39,022 bases of DNA from JBHHWH01 sp046756405 (GTDB taxonomy: Bacteria; Actinomycetota; Acidimicrobiia; Spongiisociales; ZC4RG35): contig JBHHWH010000012.1 in assembly GCA_046756405.1 (NCBI GenBank), positions 1 to 39,022 on the forward strand. Reading direction: 5' to 3'. The notes beneath the pieces were generated by a model. It searched no databases. It worked only from the letters and a program-made list of their open reading frames with translations, and was not told the origin of the DNA. Positions 14,745 through 23,202 of this stretch are shown in pieces (the first letter of the stretch is position 1; every line of letters begins with the position of its first letter). The translations under genes and the position numbers were made by a program.

Positions 14745-16841
14745 ATGACTCCGGGAGCCCTGCTGGCCGCCGTCGGAGAGGGAGTGGCCGGTCGCGAAGT
14801 CTTCCTCAACCAGGGAAACGGAGCGATCCTGGCCTTCTACCTCCTCGCCCTGATGGCCACCCTGATCTTCGTGACCGGGTTCTTCTTCCGTGCCAAGAAG
14901 TATGCCCGGGGTCGAGGGCGGCGCATCGACTGGAGACGGCTGGGGCCGGCGGTGGCGGAGATCGCCTCGCAGCGGACCGTGGCCAAGCGGGATCGGCTGG
15001 TGGGACTGGCCCACTTCTTGGTCTTCTGGGGTTTCGTTGTGCTCACCATTGCCACCGGCATCATCGCCGTCGACGAGGACATCATCGGGTTCCTCCTGGG
15101 GAGACCCGACCTCCAGTTCTGGAGGGGCGCCTTCTATCAGGGTTACTCCCTGGTGGTGGACCTGTTCTCCGTGGGTCTCGTAGCCGGTTTGGTCTACCTC
15201 GGCTGGCGGCGCCGCCATCCACCGGAGAGGCTCGCCTACGACCGGGTGGACCGCCAGCCGGGCTCCTTCGACCGTACCGGCTACACCATCGACGACCGCG
15301 CCTTCCTTTGGATCCTCCTCTTCCTCGGGATCAGCGGATTCCTCCTCGAGGGCTTCCGTATCGTCGCCACCGACTTTCCCGACTTCGAGGTTTACTCCGT
15401 CGCCGGTTGGGCCATCGCCAGGGCATCGACCTTCCTCGGCCCTGGAGGCGCCGAAGTGGCCCGGCTGGCCACCTGGTGGATCCACAGCCTGGCGGCCCTG
15501 ACCTTCATCGCCTTCATCCCCTATTCCAAGGCGATGCACATGGTCACCGACGTGGTGGATCTGCTGGTCGCCGACCGTCACTCGGCCCGGGCGCTGCCAG
15601 GGCCGGCCCAGGTCCGCGACGAGGACTTCCTGGGGATGTTCACCTGGAAGGAGCTGCTGGACTTCGACGCCTGCACCAAATGCGGACGCTGCCATGAGGT
15701 CTGTCCGGCGAGGACCACCGGAGGTCCCCTTTCGCCCCGGGATCTGATCCTCGACCTGCGGGAGCTGGCCGACGCTCAGGTGGGATTGAACCTCTGGTAC
15801 GGGCCGGGCGCGGAGCCCAGGGAGGGCGTCGGGCCGCTGGCCGGCGGCTACATAGCCACCGAGACCCTGTGGGCCTGCACCACCTGCATGGCCTGCATGG
15901 AAGTCTGCCCGGTGGGGATCGAACATGTGCCCACGATCGTGGACATGCGTCGCCAGCTCGTCGAGGCAGGCGACGTCGAGCCGGGCCTCCAGAGCGCCTT
16001 CCAGTCCCTCGCTAGGGCGGGGAACAGCTTCGGCAAGTCTGCCAAGCAACGGGCCCGGTGGACCCGGAGTCTCGACTTCGAAATCAAAGACGCCCGCAGA
16101 GAGCCCGTGGAGTACCTGTGGTTCGTGGGCGACCACGCCTCCTTCGACCCTCGGGCCGCCGAGGTGTCGGCCGCGGTGGCCAGGCTGTTGCACAGCGCCG
16201 GGGTCGACTTCGGGCTCCTCTACGAAGCGGAGCGGAACAGCGGCAACGACGTCCGGCGAGCTGGAGAGGAGGGCCTCTTCGAGATGCTGCGGGAGCAGAA
16301 CCTGGAGGCCCTGGAGGCTGCCGAATACCGGCGGATAATGACCACCGATCCCCACTCCCTCAACACCCTCCGCTACGAGTACAGCCTCGACGGTCAGGTG
16401 GTCCACTACACCGAACTTCTCGATGAGCTGGTAGCCGCGGGAAGCCTCGATCCCAGGGGGCTCAGCGGCACCGCCACCTATCACGATCCCTGCTACCTGG
16501 GTCGCTACCAGGAGGAGTACGAGGCGCCGAGACGACTGATCCGCGCTACCGGCCTGGAGCTGGTGGAGATGGGGCGCTGCCGGGAGAACAGCTTCTGTTG
16601 CGGTGCCGGCGGAGGCCGGATCTGGATGGACGACTCCGGGCTCGACGAACGGCCCTCGGAGAACCGGATTCGGGAGGCCGTGGCCCTGGGCGACGAGGTG
16701 CGGTTCTTCGTCGTTGCCTGCCCCAAGGACATGGTCATGTACTCCGACGCGGTCAAGACCACCGGGCATGAGGGCCGCCTTGAGGTGGTGGACATCGTTC
16801 AGCTCCTGGAACGGGCCCTCATGGGGGTGGCAGTTGGCTGA
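14745..16841 (+). CDS. EtfD-like ETF:(mena)quinone oxidoreductase, membrane NarI-like plus Fe-S/CCG domains
   Basis: 698 residues. The first ~270 hold about five transmembrane helices of the NarI/HdrE type (e.g. 27-48, 86-108), with His residues in LAHFLVFWGF and WWIHSLAAL that could bind haem. Then come two [4Fe-4S] motifs, CTKCGRCHEVCP and CTTCMACMEVCPVGI, and an HdrD-like part. Its first CCG half has no cysteines (FVGDHASFDP, EAERNSGND); the second has YHDPCYLGRYQ, RENSFCCGAGGG and VACPKD. The architecture equals the membrane Fe-S protein (EtfD/EMO) that passes ETF electrons to menaquinone in actinobacteria. Directly after etfBA, it offers a route from sHdr to the respiratory chain (inference). 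Confidence 0.85.
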   Translation: MTPGALLAAVGEGVAGREVFLNQGNGAILAFYLLALMATLIFVTGFFFRAKKYARGRGRRIDWRRLGPAVAEIASQRTVAKRDRLVGLAHFLVFWGFVVLTIATGIIAVDEDIIGFLLGRPDLQFWRGAFYQGYSLVVDLFSVGLVAGLVYLGWRRRHPPERLAYDRVDRQPGSFDRTGYTIDDRAFLWILLFLGISGFLLEGFRIVATDFPDFEVYSVAGWAIARASTFLGPGGAEVARLATWWIHSLAALTFIAFIPYSKAMHMVTDVVDLLVADRHSARALPGPAQVRDEDFLGMFTWKELLDFDACTKCGRCHEVCPARTTGGPLSPRDLILDLRELADAQVGLNLWYGPGAEPREGVGPLAGGYIATETLWACTTCMACMEVCPVGIEHVPTIVDMRRQLVEAGDVEPGLQSAFQSLARAGNSFGKSAKQRARWTRSLDFEIKDARREPVEYLWFVGDHASFDPRAAEVSAAVARLLHSAGVDFGLLYEAERNSGNDVRRAGEEGLFEMLREQNLEALEAAEYRRIMTTDPHSLNTLRYEYSLDGQVVHYTELLDELVAAGSLDPRGLSGTATYHDPCYLGRYQEEYEAPRRLIRATGLELVEMGRCRENSFCCGAGGGRIWMDDSGLDERPSENRIREAVALGDEVRFFVVACPKDMVMYSDAVKTTGHEGRLEVVDIVQLLERALMGVAVG

Positions 16842-17319
16842 GGCTCCCACCCCGGTTTCGATCGGGAAGCCCTCCACCGGCGATGGGCTGGCTTCGGTCC
16901 TGGGCCAGGCTGCCGCCGACATCCTCCGTCTCCACATGGCCGTGATCGATCGCGAAGACCGCCTCGAGTCGGGGACCGGTGGGTGGAAGGCGGGGGTCCT
17001 CGCCGACGCCGAGGCCCGGGCCGAAGCCGCCGAAGCGGCGGTGCTGCGGGCCCTCCGCATGGCAGCCGACGCCACAAACTTCTCCATCCTCAAGGCCCTC
17101 ACCGACGGGGTGGGGACGCCCGTCGACCATCTCTGCGACGTCACCGGGCTGGGCCGGCTCGAGCTGGCCGAGAGGCTCGGCGACCTCACTTCCGCCGGCC
17201 TGGCCACCAAGATCCCCGAGGCCAACCAGGTGGCCGGAGTGCCCGCCGGAGCAGCCCTTGTGGAACTCGTAAGTAGCGCTGCGGCGACGGCGGCACGTGA
17301 TCTGGGGAGGGAGGGCTGA
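16834..17319 (+). CDS. Small winged-helix-like protein, unknown function
   Basis: 161 residues from TTG 16834, which follows GGGGGTGG and overlaps the EtfD-like gene. The N-terminal half is predicted helical (VLGQAAADILRLHMAVIDRE, then AEARAEAAEAAVLRALRMAA). The C-terminal half reads like a winged helix-turn-helix: NFSILKALTDGVGTPVDHLC, GLGRLELAERLGDLTSAGLA. It is not an obvious ArsR member and lacks the basic surface typical of DNA binders. Position inside the operon suggests either a second regulator or an accessory protein of the sulfur pathway. Confidence 0.6.
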   Translation: MAEAPTPVSIGKPSTGDGLASVLGQAAADILRLHMAVIDREDRLESGTGGWKAGVLADAEARAEAAEAAVLRALRMAADATNFSILKALTDGVGTPVDHLCDVTGLGRLELAERLGDLTSAGLATKIPEANQVAGVPAGAALVELVSSAAATAARDLGREG

Positions 17320-17606
17320 TGCGGTGTGCCTTCTGCGAGTTCGAAGGTCCACGACCGGAACTGCATGCCCACCTCACCGACACCCACCCGGACCAGGTCC
17401 GTACCTGGGAGAGCCCAGGCACTGGACGCCGCTACTTCGAACTGGCCTGTCCCGACTGTGACGATTCGTTCCGTCATCAGGTGAAGCCACGTTCCCGGGA
17501 TCCGAATTTCCTGGAGGAATACGCTCGGGAGATCAGGATCGTGGCCTTCGACCAGTTTCTGTATCACCGCCAGATAGCGCACGAAAAGGAGAACGCAAGT
17601 GGCTGA
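17319..17606 (+). CDS. Small double zinc-finger-like protein, unknown function
   Basis: 95 residues. The start ATG overlaps the previous stop (TGATG). It opens with a C2H2-like finger, Cys3/Cys6 in RCAFCEFEG and His18/His23 in HAHLTDTHPD, and continues with a second metal-binding pair CPDC followed by FRHQVKP. Treble-clef or C2H2-like zinc binding is likely. Its stop overlaps the first lbpA start. Co-location with lipoate-binding proteins suggests an assembly or protein-contact role; no family recognised. Confidence 0.65.
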   Translation: MRCAFCEFEGPRPELHAHLTDTHPDQVRTWESPGTGRRYFELACPDCDDSFRHQVKPRSRDPNFLEEYAREIRIVAFDQFLYHRQIAHEKENASG

Positions 17607-18039
17607 AGTTCGAGGCTGCAACATTCCCGAAGACCTCTACTACTGGCCGGAGAAGCACGTCTGGGCCTCTCCCCAGGAGGACGGAAGCGTCAAAGTGGGG
17701 GTGACCGATGTCGCCCAGCACATGGCGAAGACCATCATCTCGGCCCTGCCGAAGGCCGCCGGAAAGTCCACTAAGAAGGGTCGGAGCCTGGGAACCATCG
17801 AGAGCGGAAAGTGGGTGGGGCCGGTGACCTCGCCGCTGACCGGGGAGATCGCCGAGACCAACCCGACCCTGTCCAGCGACCCGTCCGTCATAAACCGCGA
17901 TCCCTACGAGGAGGGCTGGTTCGTGCGTATCAGCCCGGCCGACTGGGAGGGCGAGTCGGCGGATCTGGTCACCGGAGCCGATGGTGTGGCGGCCTACGAG
18001 GCCTTCCTGGAGTCGGAGGGGATCACCTGTGAGTCGTAA
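17599..18039 (+). CDS. lbpA: Lipoate-binding protein LbpA-like (GcvH-type), copy 1
   Basis: 146 residues from GTG 17599, behind AAGGAG. It has the GcvH fold (HVWASPQEDGSVKVGVTD, then KGRSLGTIESGKWVGPV) and the lipoylated lysine is Lys71 in ESGK. The environment is the sHdr operon and no gcvT/gcvP is present, so it is a sulfur-pathway LbpA, not glycine cleavage protein H. In known systems LbpA carries sulfur substrate on its lipoyl arm to sHdr. It also has a Cys near each end (RGCNIP, GITCES). Confidence 0.9.
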   Translation: MAEVRGCNIPEDLYYWPEKHVWASPQEDGSVKVGVTDVAQHMAKTIISALPKAAGKSTKKGRSLGTIESGKWVGPVTSPLTGEIAETNPTLSSDPSVINRDPYEEGWFVRISPADWEGESADLVTGADGVAAYEAFLESEGITCES

Positions 18040-18042
18040 CTG

Positions 18043-18492
18043 ATGGAGAGCTACCGGGGTTGTCATGTTCCCCCCGATCGGCTCTACGACGTGGAGGGGG
18101 ACCTATGGGTGCGGTTCGAGGGTGCCCTGGCCCGGATCGGGATGACCGATGTGGCCCAGACCCGGATGGGCAAGGCGGTCTCCATCGTCTTCAAAAAACC
18201 CGGTCGCCGGGTGAAGGCGGGGGGATCGGTGGCGACGGTGGAGAGCGCCAAATGGGTGGGCCCGATCCACACCCCCTTCGCCGGGGAGGTTGTCGAGGTC
18301 AACGAAGCCACCTTCAGTCGGGACATCCTCATCGCCAACCGGGACCCCTACGGGGAGGGTTGGATCTCGGTGATCCGTCCCGACGACCCCAGCGCACCCA
18401 AGAGACCCCTACTGGAAGGCCCCGAAGCCTTAGAGGCCTATATCGCCCGGATCGACGAGCTCGACGTGAGCTGTTTCCGTTGCGAGGACTGA
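18043..18492 (+). CDS. lbpA: Lipoate-binding protein LbpA-like (GcvH-type), copy 2
   Basis: 149 residues, starting three bases after copy 1 ends. The lipoyl lysine is Lys70 in TVESAKWVGPI. Like copy 1 it opens with RGC (YRGCHVPPDRLYDVEGDLW) and ends with cysteines (VSCFRCED), shared traits that set these two apart from copy 3. It follows the GcvH pattern IANRDPYGEGWISVI. A tandem duplication of copy 1 followed by divergence is the simplest origin. Two lipoyl carriers side by side could form a heterodimer or serve different partners (inference). Confidence 0.9.
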   Translation: MESYRGCHVPPDRLYDVEGDLWVRFEGALARIGMTDVAQTRMGKAVSIVFKKPGRRVKAGGSVATVESAKWVGPIHTPFAGEVVEVNEATFSRDILIANRDPYGEGWISVIRPDDPSAPKRPLLEGPEALEAYIARIDELDVSCFRCED

Positions 18493-18494
18493 TC

Positions 18495-19493
18495 ATGGCC
18501 AGCCAGCTCCGTATCATCGACTTCGGGGAGGTGAGCGGGCTGCGCTCCCAAACCCTGTGGCATGCCCTCGCCTACGGGGTTTCGGAGGACTCACCTCCGA
18601 CCCTCTCCTTCATGCAGCCCACCGAGCCGTATGTCTCCATCGGGTATCACCGCAGCCCCGACGAACTCGACCCTGAAGTATGTGGTGCTCGAGGCTTCCC
18701 GGTGTATCGACGAATGGTCGGGGGCGGCCCGGTGTACATCGACCGGGGTCAGCTCTTCTTCCAGGTGATCGTCCCTGCCGAGTCGGTCGAGGCCAGGCGG
18801 GCCGATGCCATACGGAGACTTCTCGAGCCGGCGGTCGCTGCCTTCAACGATGTGGGGATTTGCGCCACGCTCGACGGGAGCAACGAAGTCGTGGTGGGGG
18901 ATCGCAAGATCTGTGGCCATGCTGCAGGTCAGATCGGAAAAGCGGTGGTGGTGGTGGGAAACGTCATCGACTCCTTCGACCACACCGCCGCGGCCTCCAT
19001 CGTGAAGGCGCCCTCTTGTGAGGCTCGCAACGAGTTCCTCGCCCAGATGAGGCGCTTTGTTGTCCCGACCCCCACCGACTTTGCTGCGTTTGCCGTCGCG
19101 GCCCGGGACCGGTACTCCGAAGCGTTGGATCTCCCCGCGGTGGAGGGTGACCTCACCTCCGAGGAGGGAGCGCACCTGGCGCGCCTTGACCAGCTCTTCA
19201 CGGATCCGGAGTGGATCCACGGTGTCGACCGTCCCCCGCAACGGTGGTGGCGGGCAAAGGTCAAGTCGGGGGTGTGGGTGGCCCAGGGCGGATGGAACGG
19301 AACCCGGCTCACCGTCGCCATCGAAGGGGACCGGGTTCGCTCCCTGAGGGTCGGCTCGGATCGGGGAGAGCCCCTGTGGGCCCTGAACGGCCATGCGGTA
19401 CTTCAGATAGAGGACGCTCTGCGGATTCTTCAGCAACGGGACTCCGGGCTGGCGGCGCTCCTGGAGGAGATTGCGTCCAGGCCTCCGGCCTGA
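18495..19493 (+). CDS. Lipoate-protein ligase-like, sLpl(AB) type, copy 1
   Basis: 332 residues from ATG 18495. It is a BPL/LplA-fold ligase: RRMVGGGPVYIDRGQLFFQV (residues 72-91, family motif RRxxGGGxV) and the adenylate-binding lysine Lys138 in GDRKICGHA. A C-terminal accessory domain (WWRAKVKSGVWVAQGGWNG onward) corresponds to LplB, fused in one chain. Such sLpl(AB) proteins load lipoate or octanoate onto LbpA in sulfur oxidisers. It lies between lbpA copies 2 and 3, and is a paralogue of the gene at 23199 (shared start RI-DFG-V--LRS). Confidence 0.85.
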   Translation: MASQLRIIDFGEVSGLRSQTLWHALAYGVSEDSPPTLSFMQPTEPYVSIGYHRSPDELDPEVCGARGFPVYRRMVGGGPVYIDRGQLFFQVIVPAESVEARRADAIRRLLEPAVAAFNDVGICATLDGSNEVVVGDRKICGHAAGQIGKAVVVVGNVIDSFDHTAAASIVKAPSCEARNEFLAQMRRFVVPTPTDFAAFAVAARDRYSEALDLPAVEGDLTSEEGAHLARLDQLFTDPEWIHGVDRPPQRWWRAKVKSGVWVAQGGWNGTRLTVAIEGDRVRSLRVGSDRGEPLWALNGHAVLQIEDALRILQQRDSGLAALLEEIASRPPA

Positions 19494-19506
19494 GAAAGGA
19501 GCAGAA

Positions 19507-19956
19507 ATGGCGACGATCAAGGGGTTCGAGGTCCGGCCGGACCTCTCCTACGACTTCGAGCACCACATGTGGGTGGAGGAGCTGGGCGGCACCCGGGTGC
19601 GGATCGGCATGGACTCCCTGGGTGTTGAGACCTCGGGAACCCTGGCCCATCTGATGATGGTGGAGCCTGGAACCGAAGTAGCTCGCGGTGAGCCCTTCGG
19701 CTCCCTCGAGGCAGAGAAGTACGTCGGCCCTCTGGTGGCTCCCCTATCGGGGAGGGTGGTGGCTGTTAACGGCGCGGTGCTCTCCAACCCGGCCGCAGTC
19801 CAGTCGGGGCCCTACCGCGCCGGTTGGTTGATCGAGCTGGAGGCCACCAACCTCGCCGAGGAGCGCTCCAACCTGGTCACTGGGGAAGACGAGGTCAAGC
19901 AGAGGTTCGCCGAGAAGGTCGTCGAATACCGACTTGAAGGTGTGATCGCCGAATGA
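19507..19956 (+). CDS. lbpA: Lipoate-binding protein LbpA-like (GcvH-type), copy 3
   Basis: 149 residues, ATG 19507 after AAAGGAG. The lipoyl lysine is Lys71, but the context is SLEAEKYVGPL: the usual Ser/Thr of E-S-x-K is replaced by Ala. It lacks the terminal cysteines of copies 1 and 2. Other GcvH features are intact (YDFEHHMWVEELGGTRVRIG, PYRAGWLIELE). Its stop overlaps the first radical-SAM gene. The divergent lipoyl loop suggests it may be modified by a different ligase or have another partner. Confidence 0.88.
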   Translation: MATIKGFEVRPDLSYDFEHHMWVEELGGTRVRIGMDSLGVETSGTLAHLMMVEPGTEVARGEPFGSLEAEKYVGPLVAPLSGRVVAVNGAVLSNPAAVQSGPYRAGWLIELEATNLAEERSNLVTGEDEVKQRFAEKVVEYRLEGVIAE

Positions 19957-20927
19957 CCCTCCCCATCTCCAAAGAGACCTTCGCGCTGAGGCAGCGCAAC
20001 TTTAGGAACACCATCGAGTTCTACGCTCCCGGCTTGAAGCGGTGGGAGACCGCGGAGTGGAAGCCGGCCAACGCCCGGCGGTTTCTTCCCATCTCGGTCA
20101 CTGGAGGTGCCTGTGCTCTTCAGTGCGACCACTGCCAGGCCAATGTCCTCAAGGGAATGATCTCGGCGAAGGCGGGAAAGGACCTCTATGAGCTTGCGCA
20201 GCGGCTTTGGAGCCAGGGCACCGACGGCCTGCTCATTTCAGGGGGTTCCACCAGGTCCGGTGGGGTGCCGCTGGACAAGCACATGGACGCCATCGCCCGG
20301 ATCAAGGCCGAGCTCCCCATGAGAGTCGTTGTCCACTCCGGGGTGGTGGCCCCCCATATAGCCGAAGGGTTGGCCGACGCCGGGGTGGACGGGGTGATGC
20401 TCGACATTATCGGCGCCAACGAGACCATTGGCGATGTCTACCACCTCGACTTGACCACCACCGACTTCGAGAGGTCCCTCGCCCTGCTGGCCGCCCAGGA
20501 CCTGCGGATCATCCCCCACATCGTCATCGGTCTCCATTACGGCCGCTTCCTCGGTGAGCACAACGCCCTGGAGATGATCGCCCGGTACCCGGTCTCCACC
20601 CTGATCCTGGTGGTGTTGATGCCGCTGACAGGCACTCCGATGGCGGGGATCGACCCTCCCCCGGTGGAGGAAGTTGTCGACTTCTTCGCTCTGGCCCGCA
20701 CCACCATGCCCGACACCAAGATCAACCTGGGGTGCGGGCGGCCCATGGGCGAGATGAAGCGGGAACTGGACTGGGGGGCCATCGATGTGGGCCTCAACGG
20801 CATCGCCTACCCCGCCGAGGGTGCCATCACCTATGCCCGGGAGCGGGGACTCGACCCGAAGCTCTACGAGTTCTGCTGCTCGCTCACCTGGGCGGGCGAG
20901 GGTTATCAGGAGGTCTCCATCGCATGA
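19953..20927 (+). CDS. Radical SAM protein, LipS1/LipS2-type lipoyl synthase subunit (first of two)
   Basis: 324 residues. The radical-SAM cluster motif is CALQCDHC (Cys54/58/61, C-x3-C-x2-C), preceded by FLPISVTGGA. Further features are LLISGGSTRSGGVPLDKHM, VVVHSGVVAPHIAEGLADAG and a C-terminal EFCCSLTW that could hold an auxiliary cluster. Two different radical-SAM proteins, LipS1 and LipS2, together insert both sulfurs into octanoyl-protein in lineages lacking LipA, and pairs accompany sHdr-lbpA loci. I cannot decide from sequence alone which of the pair this is. It overlaps lbpA copy 3 and the next ligase gene by four bases each. Confidence 0.8.
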   Translation: MTLPISKETFALRQRNFRNTIEFYAPGLKRWETAEWKPANARRFLPISVTGGACALQCDHCQANVLKGMISAKAGKDLYELAQRLWSQGTDGLLISGGSTRSGGVPLDKHMDAIARIKAELPMRVVVHSGVVAPHIAEGLADAGVDGVMLDIIGANETIGDVYHLDLTTTDFERSLALLAAQDLRIIPHIVIGLHYGRFLGEHNALEMIARYPVSTLILVVLMPLTGTPMAGIDPPPVEEVVDFFALARTTMPDTKINLGCGRPMGEMKRELDWGAIDVGLNGIAYPAEGAITYARERGLDPKLYEFCCSLTWAGEGYQEVSIA

Positions 20928-22051
20928 AGACGTGGCGGTACATCACCAACGATTCCGTAGGTGGAGCTGAAGGGCTGGCCCTCGATGAGGCGCTGTGCGC
21001 CGCTTACGGGCGCGACGACCGCGAATCCCCGACCACTCTCAGGCTCTACACCTACCGCGACCACGCCGCTCTCTGTGGCCGCTTCCAGCACCTGGAGGCG
21101 GAGGTCGACCTCGATGCCTGCCAGCGGACCGGCACCGAATTCAATCGGAGGCCCACAGGAGGGGGGGCGATCATTATGGGCGAGACCCAGCTCGGGGTAG
21201 CGGTCTGCGCTCCGGCCCCGGTGGCGGAGAGCCCCAAGTCGATTCTGCTCCGCTTCTCGGAGGGGATTGTGGCCGGGCTGGCGACGTTGGGAATGGAGGC
21301 CTCCTTCGGGGGGAAGAACGACCTCAAAGTGGGGGGACGGAAGATCGCCGGCCTGGGCCTTTACCTGAACGGAAGCGGCGGGCTGCTCTTCCACGCCAGC
21401 ATCCTCGCCGACCTGGATGTTGCCTTCATGCTCGACGTCCTACGGATCCCCGTAGCCAAGCTGGGGGGCGCCGCCGTGGAGGCGGTGGAACGCCGGGTCA
21501 CCACCGTCAGCCGGGAAACCGGCCGCTCTTGGGACGGAAAGGCCCTGCGAGAGGTGATCGCCGACGGTGTGTCCGAAGCAATGGGGGTGGATCTGGATGT
21601 GTCCACTTCTACCGCGGGCGAGGAGGCGCTGGCAAAAGGCCTATTGGAATCCAAGTACGGCACCGATGAGTGGCGGTTCCAGAGAAGCCCCCAACTCGAC
21701 GCCACGGGAACGTCGATGATCAAGACCCCAGGGGGGCTGGTGAGGCTGTACCTGGCTATGACGGGTGAGACGATCAAGAGCGCCCTGTTCACCGGCGACT
21801 TCAACGAGCTGCCCCCTGACCTCGCCGATCTGGAGTCACGACTCAAGTGGTCGGCGACGGACAGGGCAACGCTGAGCCGCATAGTCGGGGAGTGCCTGAC
21901 CGGCGGTTCCACCCTCGGTGTGACCAACGACGAGATCGTCGAGTTGATTATGAGCGCGGCGCGGCGAGCCCAAGCGATCGGACTCGCCGCTCCTTCCCGT
22001 TCTGGCTCCTGCTATTTCCCCGAGACAACCGAAGGAGTGAACAGCCCATGA
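20924..22051 (+). CDS. LplA/LipM-fold acyl or lipoate transferase, divergent copy 2
   Basis: 375 residues, ATG 20924 with AGGAGG nine bases upstream. The fold is clear: MKTWRYITNDSVGGAEGLAL-DEAL at the start, NRRPTGGGAII (residues 74-84), and the lysine motif GKNDLKVGGRKIAGLGLY (Lys140). The N-terminal sequence is closer to the general LplA/LipM type than the other two ligases here. It also carries a C-terminal LplB-like region (MIKTPGGLVRLYLAMTGETI). It is sandwiched between the two radical-SAM genes, so supply of octanoyl-LbpA to LipS1/LipS2 is a reasonable guess. Confidence 0.75.
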   Translation: MKTWRYITNDSVGGAEGLALDEALCAAYGRDDRESPTTLRLYTYRDHAALCGRFQHLEAEVDLDACQRTGTEFNRRPTGGGAIIMGETQLGVAVCAPAPVAESPKSILLRFSEGIVAGLATLGMEASFGGKNDLKVGGRKIAGLGLYLNGSGGLLFHASILADLDVAFMLDVLRIPVAKLGGAAVEAVERRVTTVSRETGRSWDGKALREVIADGVSEAMGVDLDVSTSTAGEEALAKGLLESKYGTDEWRFQRSPQLDATGTSMIKTPGGLVRLYLAMTGETIKSALFTGDFNELPPDLADLESRLKWSATDRATLSRIVGECLTGGSTLGVTNDEIVELIMSAARRAQAIGLAAPSRSGSCYFPETTEGVNSP

Positions 22052-23202
22052 CCATCCTGGAGAACCCCACCACCGACAAGCGACGGCTTCTGCCGCTGGT
22101 CGAGCCCGAGGAGAAGCGGGTCAGCCCGGATTGGGTGAGGATCTCCATGGCGAGCGCCTTCGCCCTCCGCATGAAGTCGGGCAGGTTCAGCCGCAAATTC
22201 GATTTCGGAGGCATAAACCTGTTGCTCAACTACACCTCCGGCTGCCGCTCCGACTGCTCCTACTGCGGCCTGGCTCGTACCAGGCCGGGCGACTACGAGG
22301 ACAAGTCGTTCATCCGTGTCGAGTGGCCCCTGGTGCCCACCGACGAGCTGGTGGAGCGGATGGCGCGTTACGAGGACAAGCTGACTCGCCTGTGCATCTC
22401 CATGGTCACCCACGGTCGGGCTTTCCCGGACACCGTCGACATCACCGAGCGGATCCGCGCCAAGGTGTCCACTCCACTCTCCATCCTCGTCGCTCCCCCG
22501 ACCCTCAGTCGGGAACGCCTGGAGACCTTCAAGGCCGCCCGGGTGGACATGATCGGGATCGGCCTCGACGCGGTGACCGAGGAACTCTTCCGCCGTCACC
22601 GCACCGATGTTCCCTCAGGGGGTGGCTTGAGCTGGGAGAAGTATTGGGAGGTGGTCAACGACGCCCGTGACCTGTTCGGGCCCTGGAAGGTCAACTGCCA
22701 CACGCTGGTGGGCCTAGGGGAGACCGACGAGGAGATGATCGACCTGTTCGTCCGGCTCACCGAGCGGGAGGTCTTCTCCTACCTCTTCTGTTTCAACCCC
22801 GAACCAGACTCCAGGATGGGCGACCACCCCAAAGCACCACTGCATCGCTGGCGGAGGATCCAGCTGGCCCGGTATCTGATCGAGGACGAGGGCTTCGGGC
22901 GTGACCGTTTCGAGTTCGACGGGGAGGGAAACCTGGGTCGCATCCTCGGGGTCGACTCCTCCGACGAGGATCTGGTGGAGAGGGCCGTCGGCAGCGGTAT
23001 TCCCTTCATGACCAACGGCTGTCCCGGTCCCACGGGAGAGCCGGGATGCACCAGGCCCTTCGGCTCCTACCGCCCATCGGAGCCGGTGCGCGACTACCCC
23101 TGGCTACCCACCGAGGAGGACCTGTCCCAGATCCGCGGGGAGCTGCGTTTGTGGGAGGTTTACGGTCATCGAGCATCGGACCTGCAAGGAGACCAACCAT
23201 GA
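22048..23202 (+). CDS. Radical SAM protein, LipS1/LipS2-type lipoyl synthase subunit (second of two)
   Basis: 384 residues, behind GAAGGAG. The motif is CRSDCSYC (Cys66/70/73), preceded by NLLLNYTSG, similar to biotin-synthase-like radical-SAM proteins. Also visible are HTLVGLGETDEEMIDLF, FCFNPEPDS and a C-terminal TNGCPGPTGEPGCTRPFG whose cysteines may bind an auxiliary Fe-S cluster, the sulfur donor in lipoyl synthases. It is the partner of the radical-SAM protein at 19953. It overlaps the following ligase gene by four bases. The exact LipS1 versus LipS2 label is left open. Confidence 0.8.
   Translation: MTILENPTTDKRRLLPLVEPEEKRVSPDWVRISMASAFALRMKSGRFSRKFDFGGINLLLNYTSGCRSDCSYCGLARTRPGDYEDKSFIRVEWPLVPTDELVERMARYEDKLTRLCISMVTHGRAFPDTVDITERIRAKVSTPLSILVAPPTLSRERLETFKAARVDMIGIGLDAVTEELFRRHRTDVPSGGGLSWEKYWEVVNDARDLFGPWKVNCHTLVGLGETDEEMIDLFVRLTEREVFSYLFCFNPEPDSRMGDHPKAPLHRWRRIQLARYLIEDEGFGRDRFEFDGEGNLGRILGVDSSDEDLVERAVGSGIPFMTNGCPGPTGEPGCTRPFGSYRPSEPVRDYPWLPTEEDLSQIRGELRLWEVYGHRASDLQGDQP

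Noticed and set aside
14676..17624. 982-codon open frame on the minus strand
   Set aside because: It lies opposite etfA, the EtfD-like gene and the two small genes, all with clear homology and overlaps. Its translation is Pro/Gly/Arg-rich without motifs: an antisense shadow of high-GC coding.
17599..18492. Glycine cleavage system H proteins
   Set aside because: No gcvT, gcvP or lpd nearby. The sHdr and LipS context and the presence of three copies favour LbpA.
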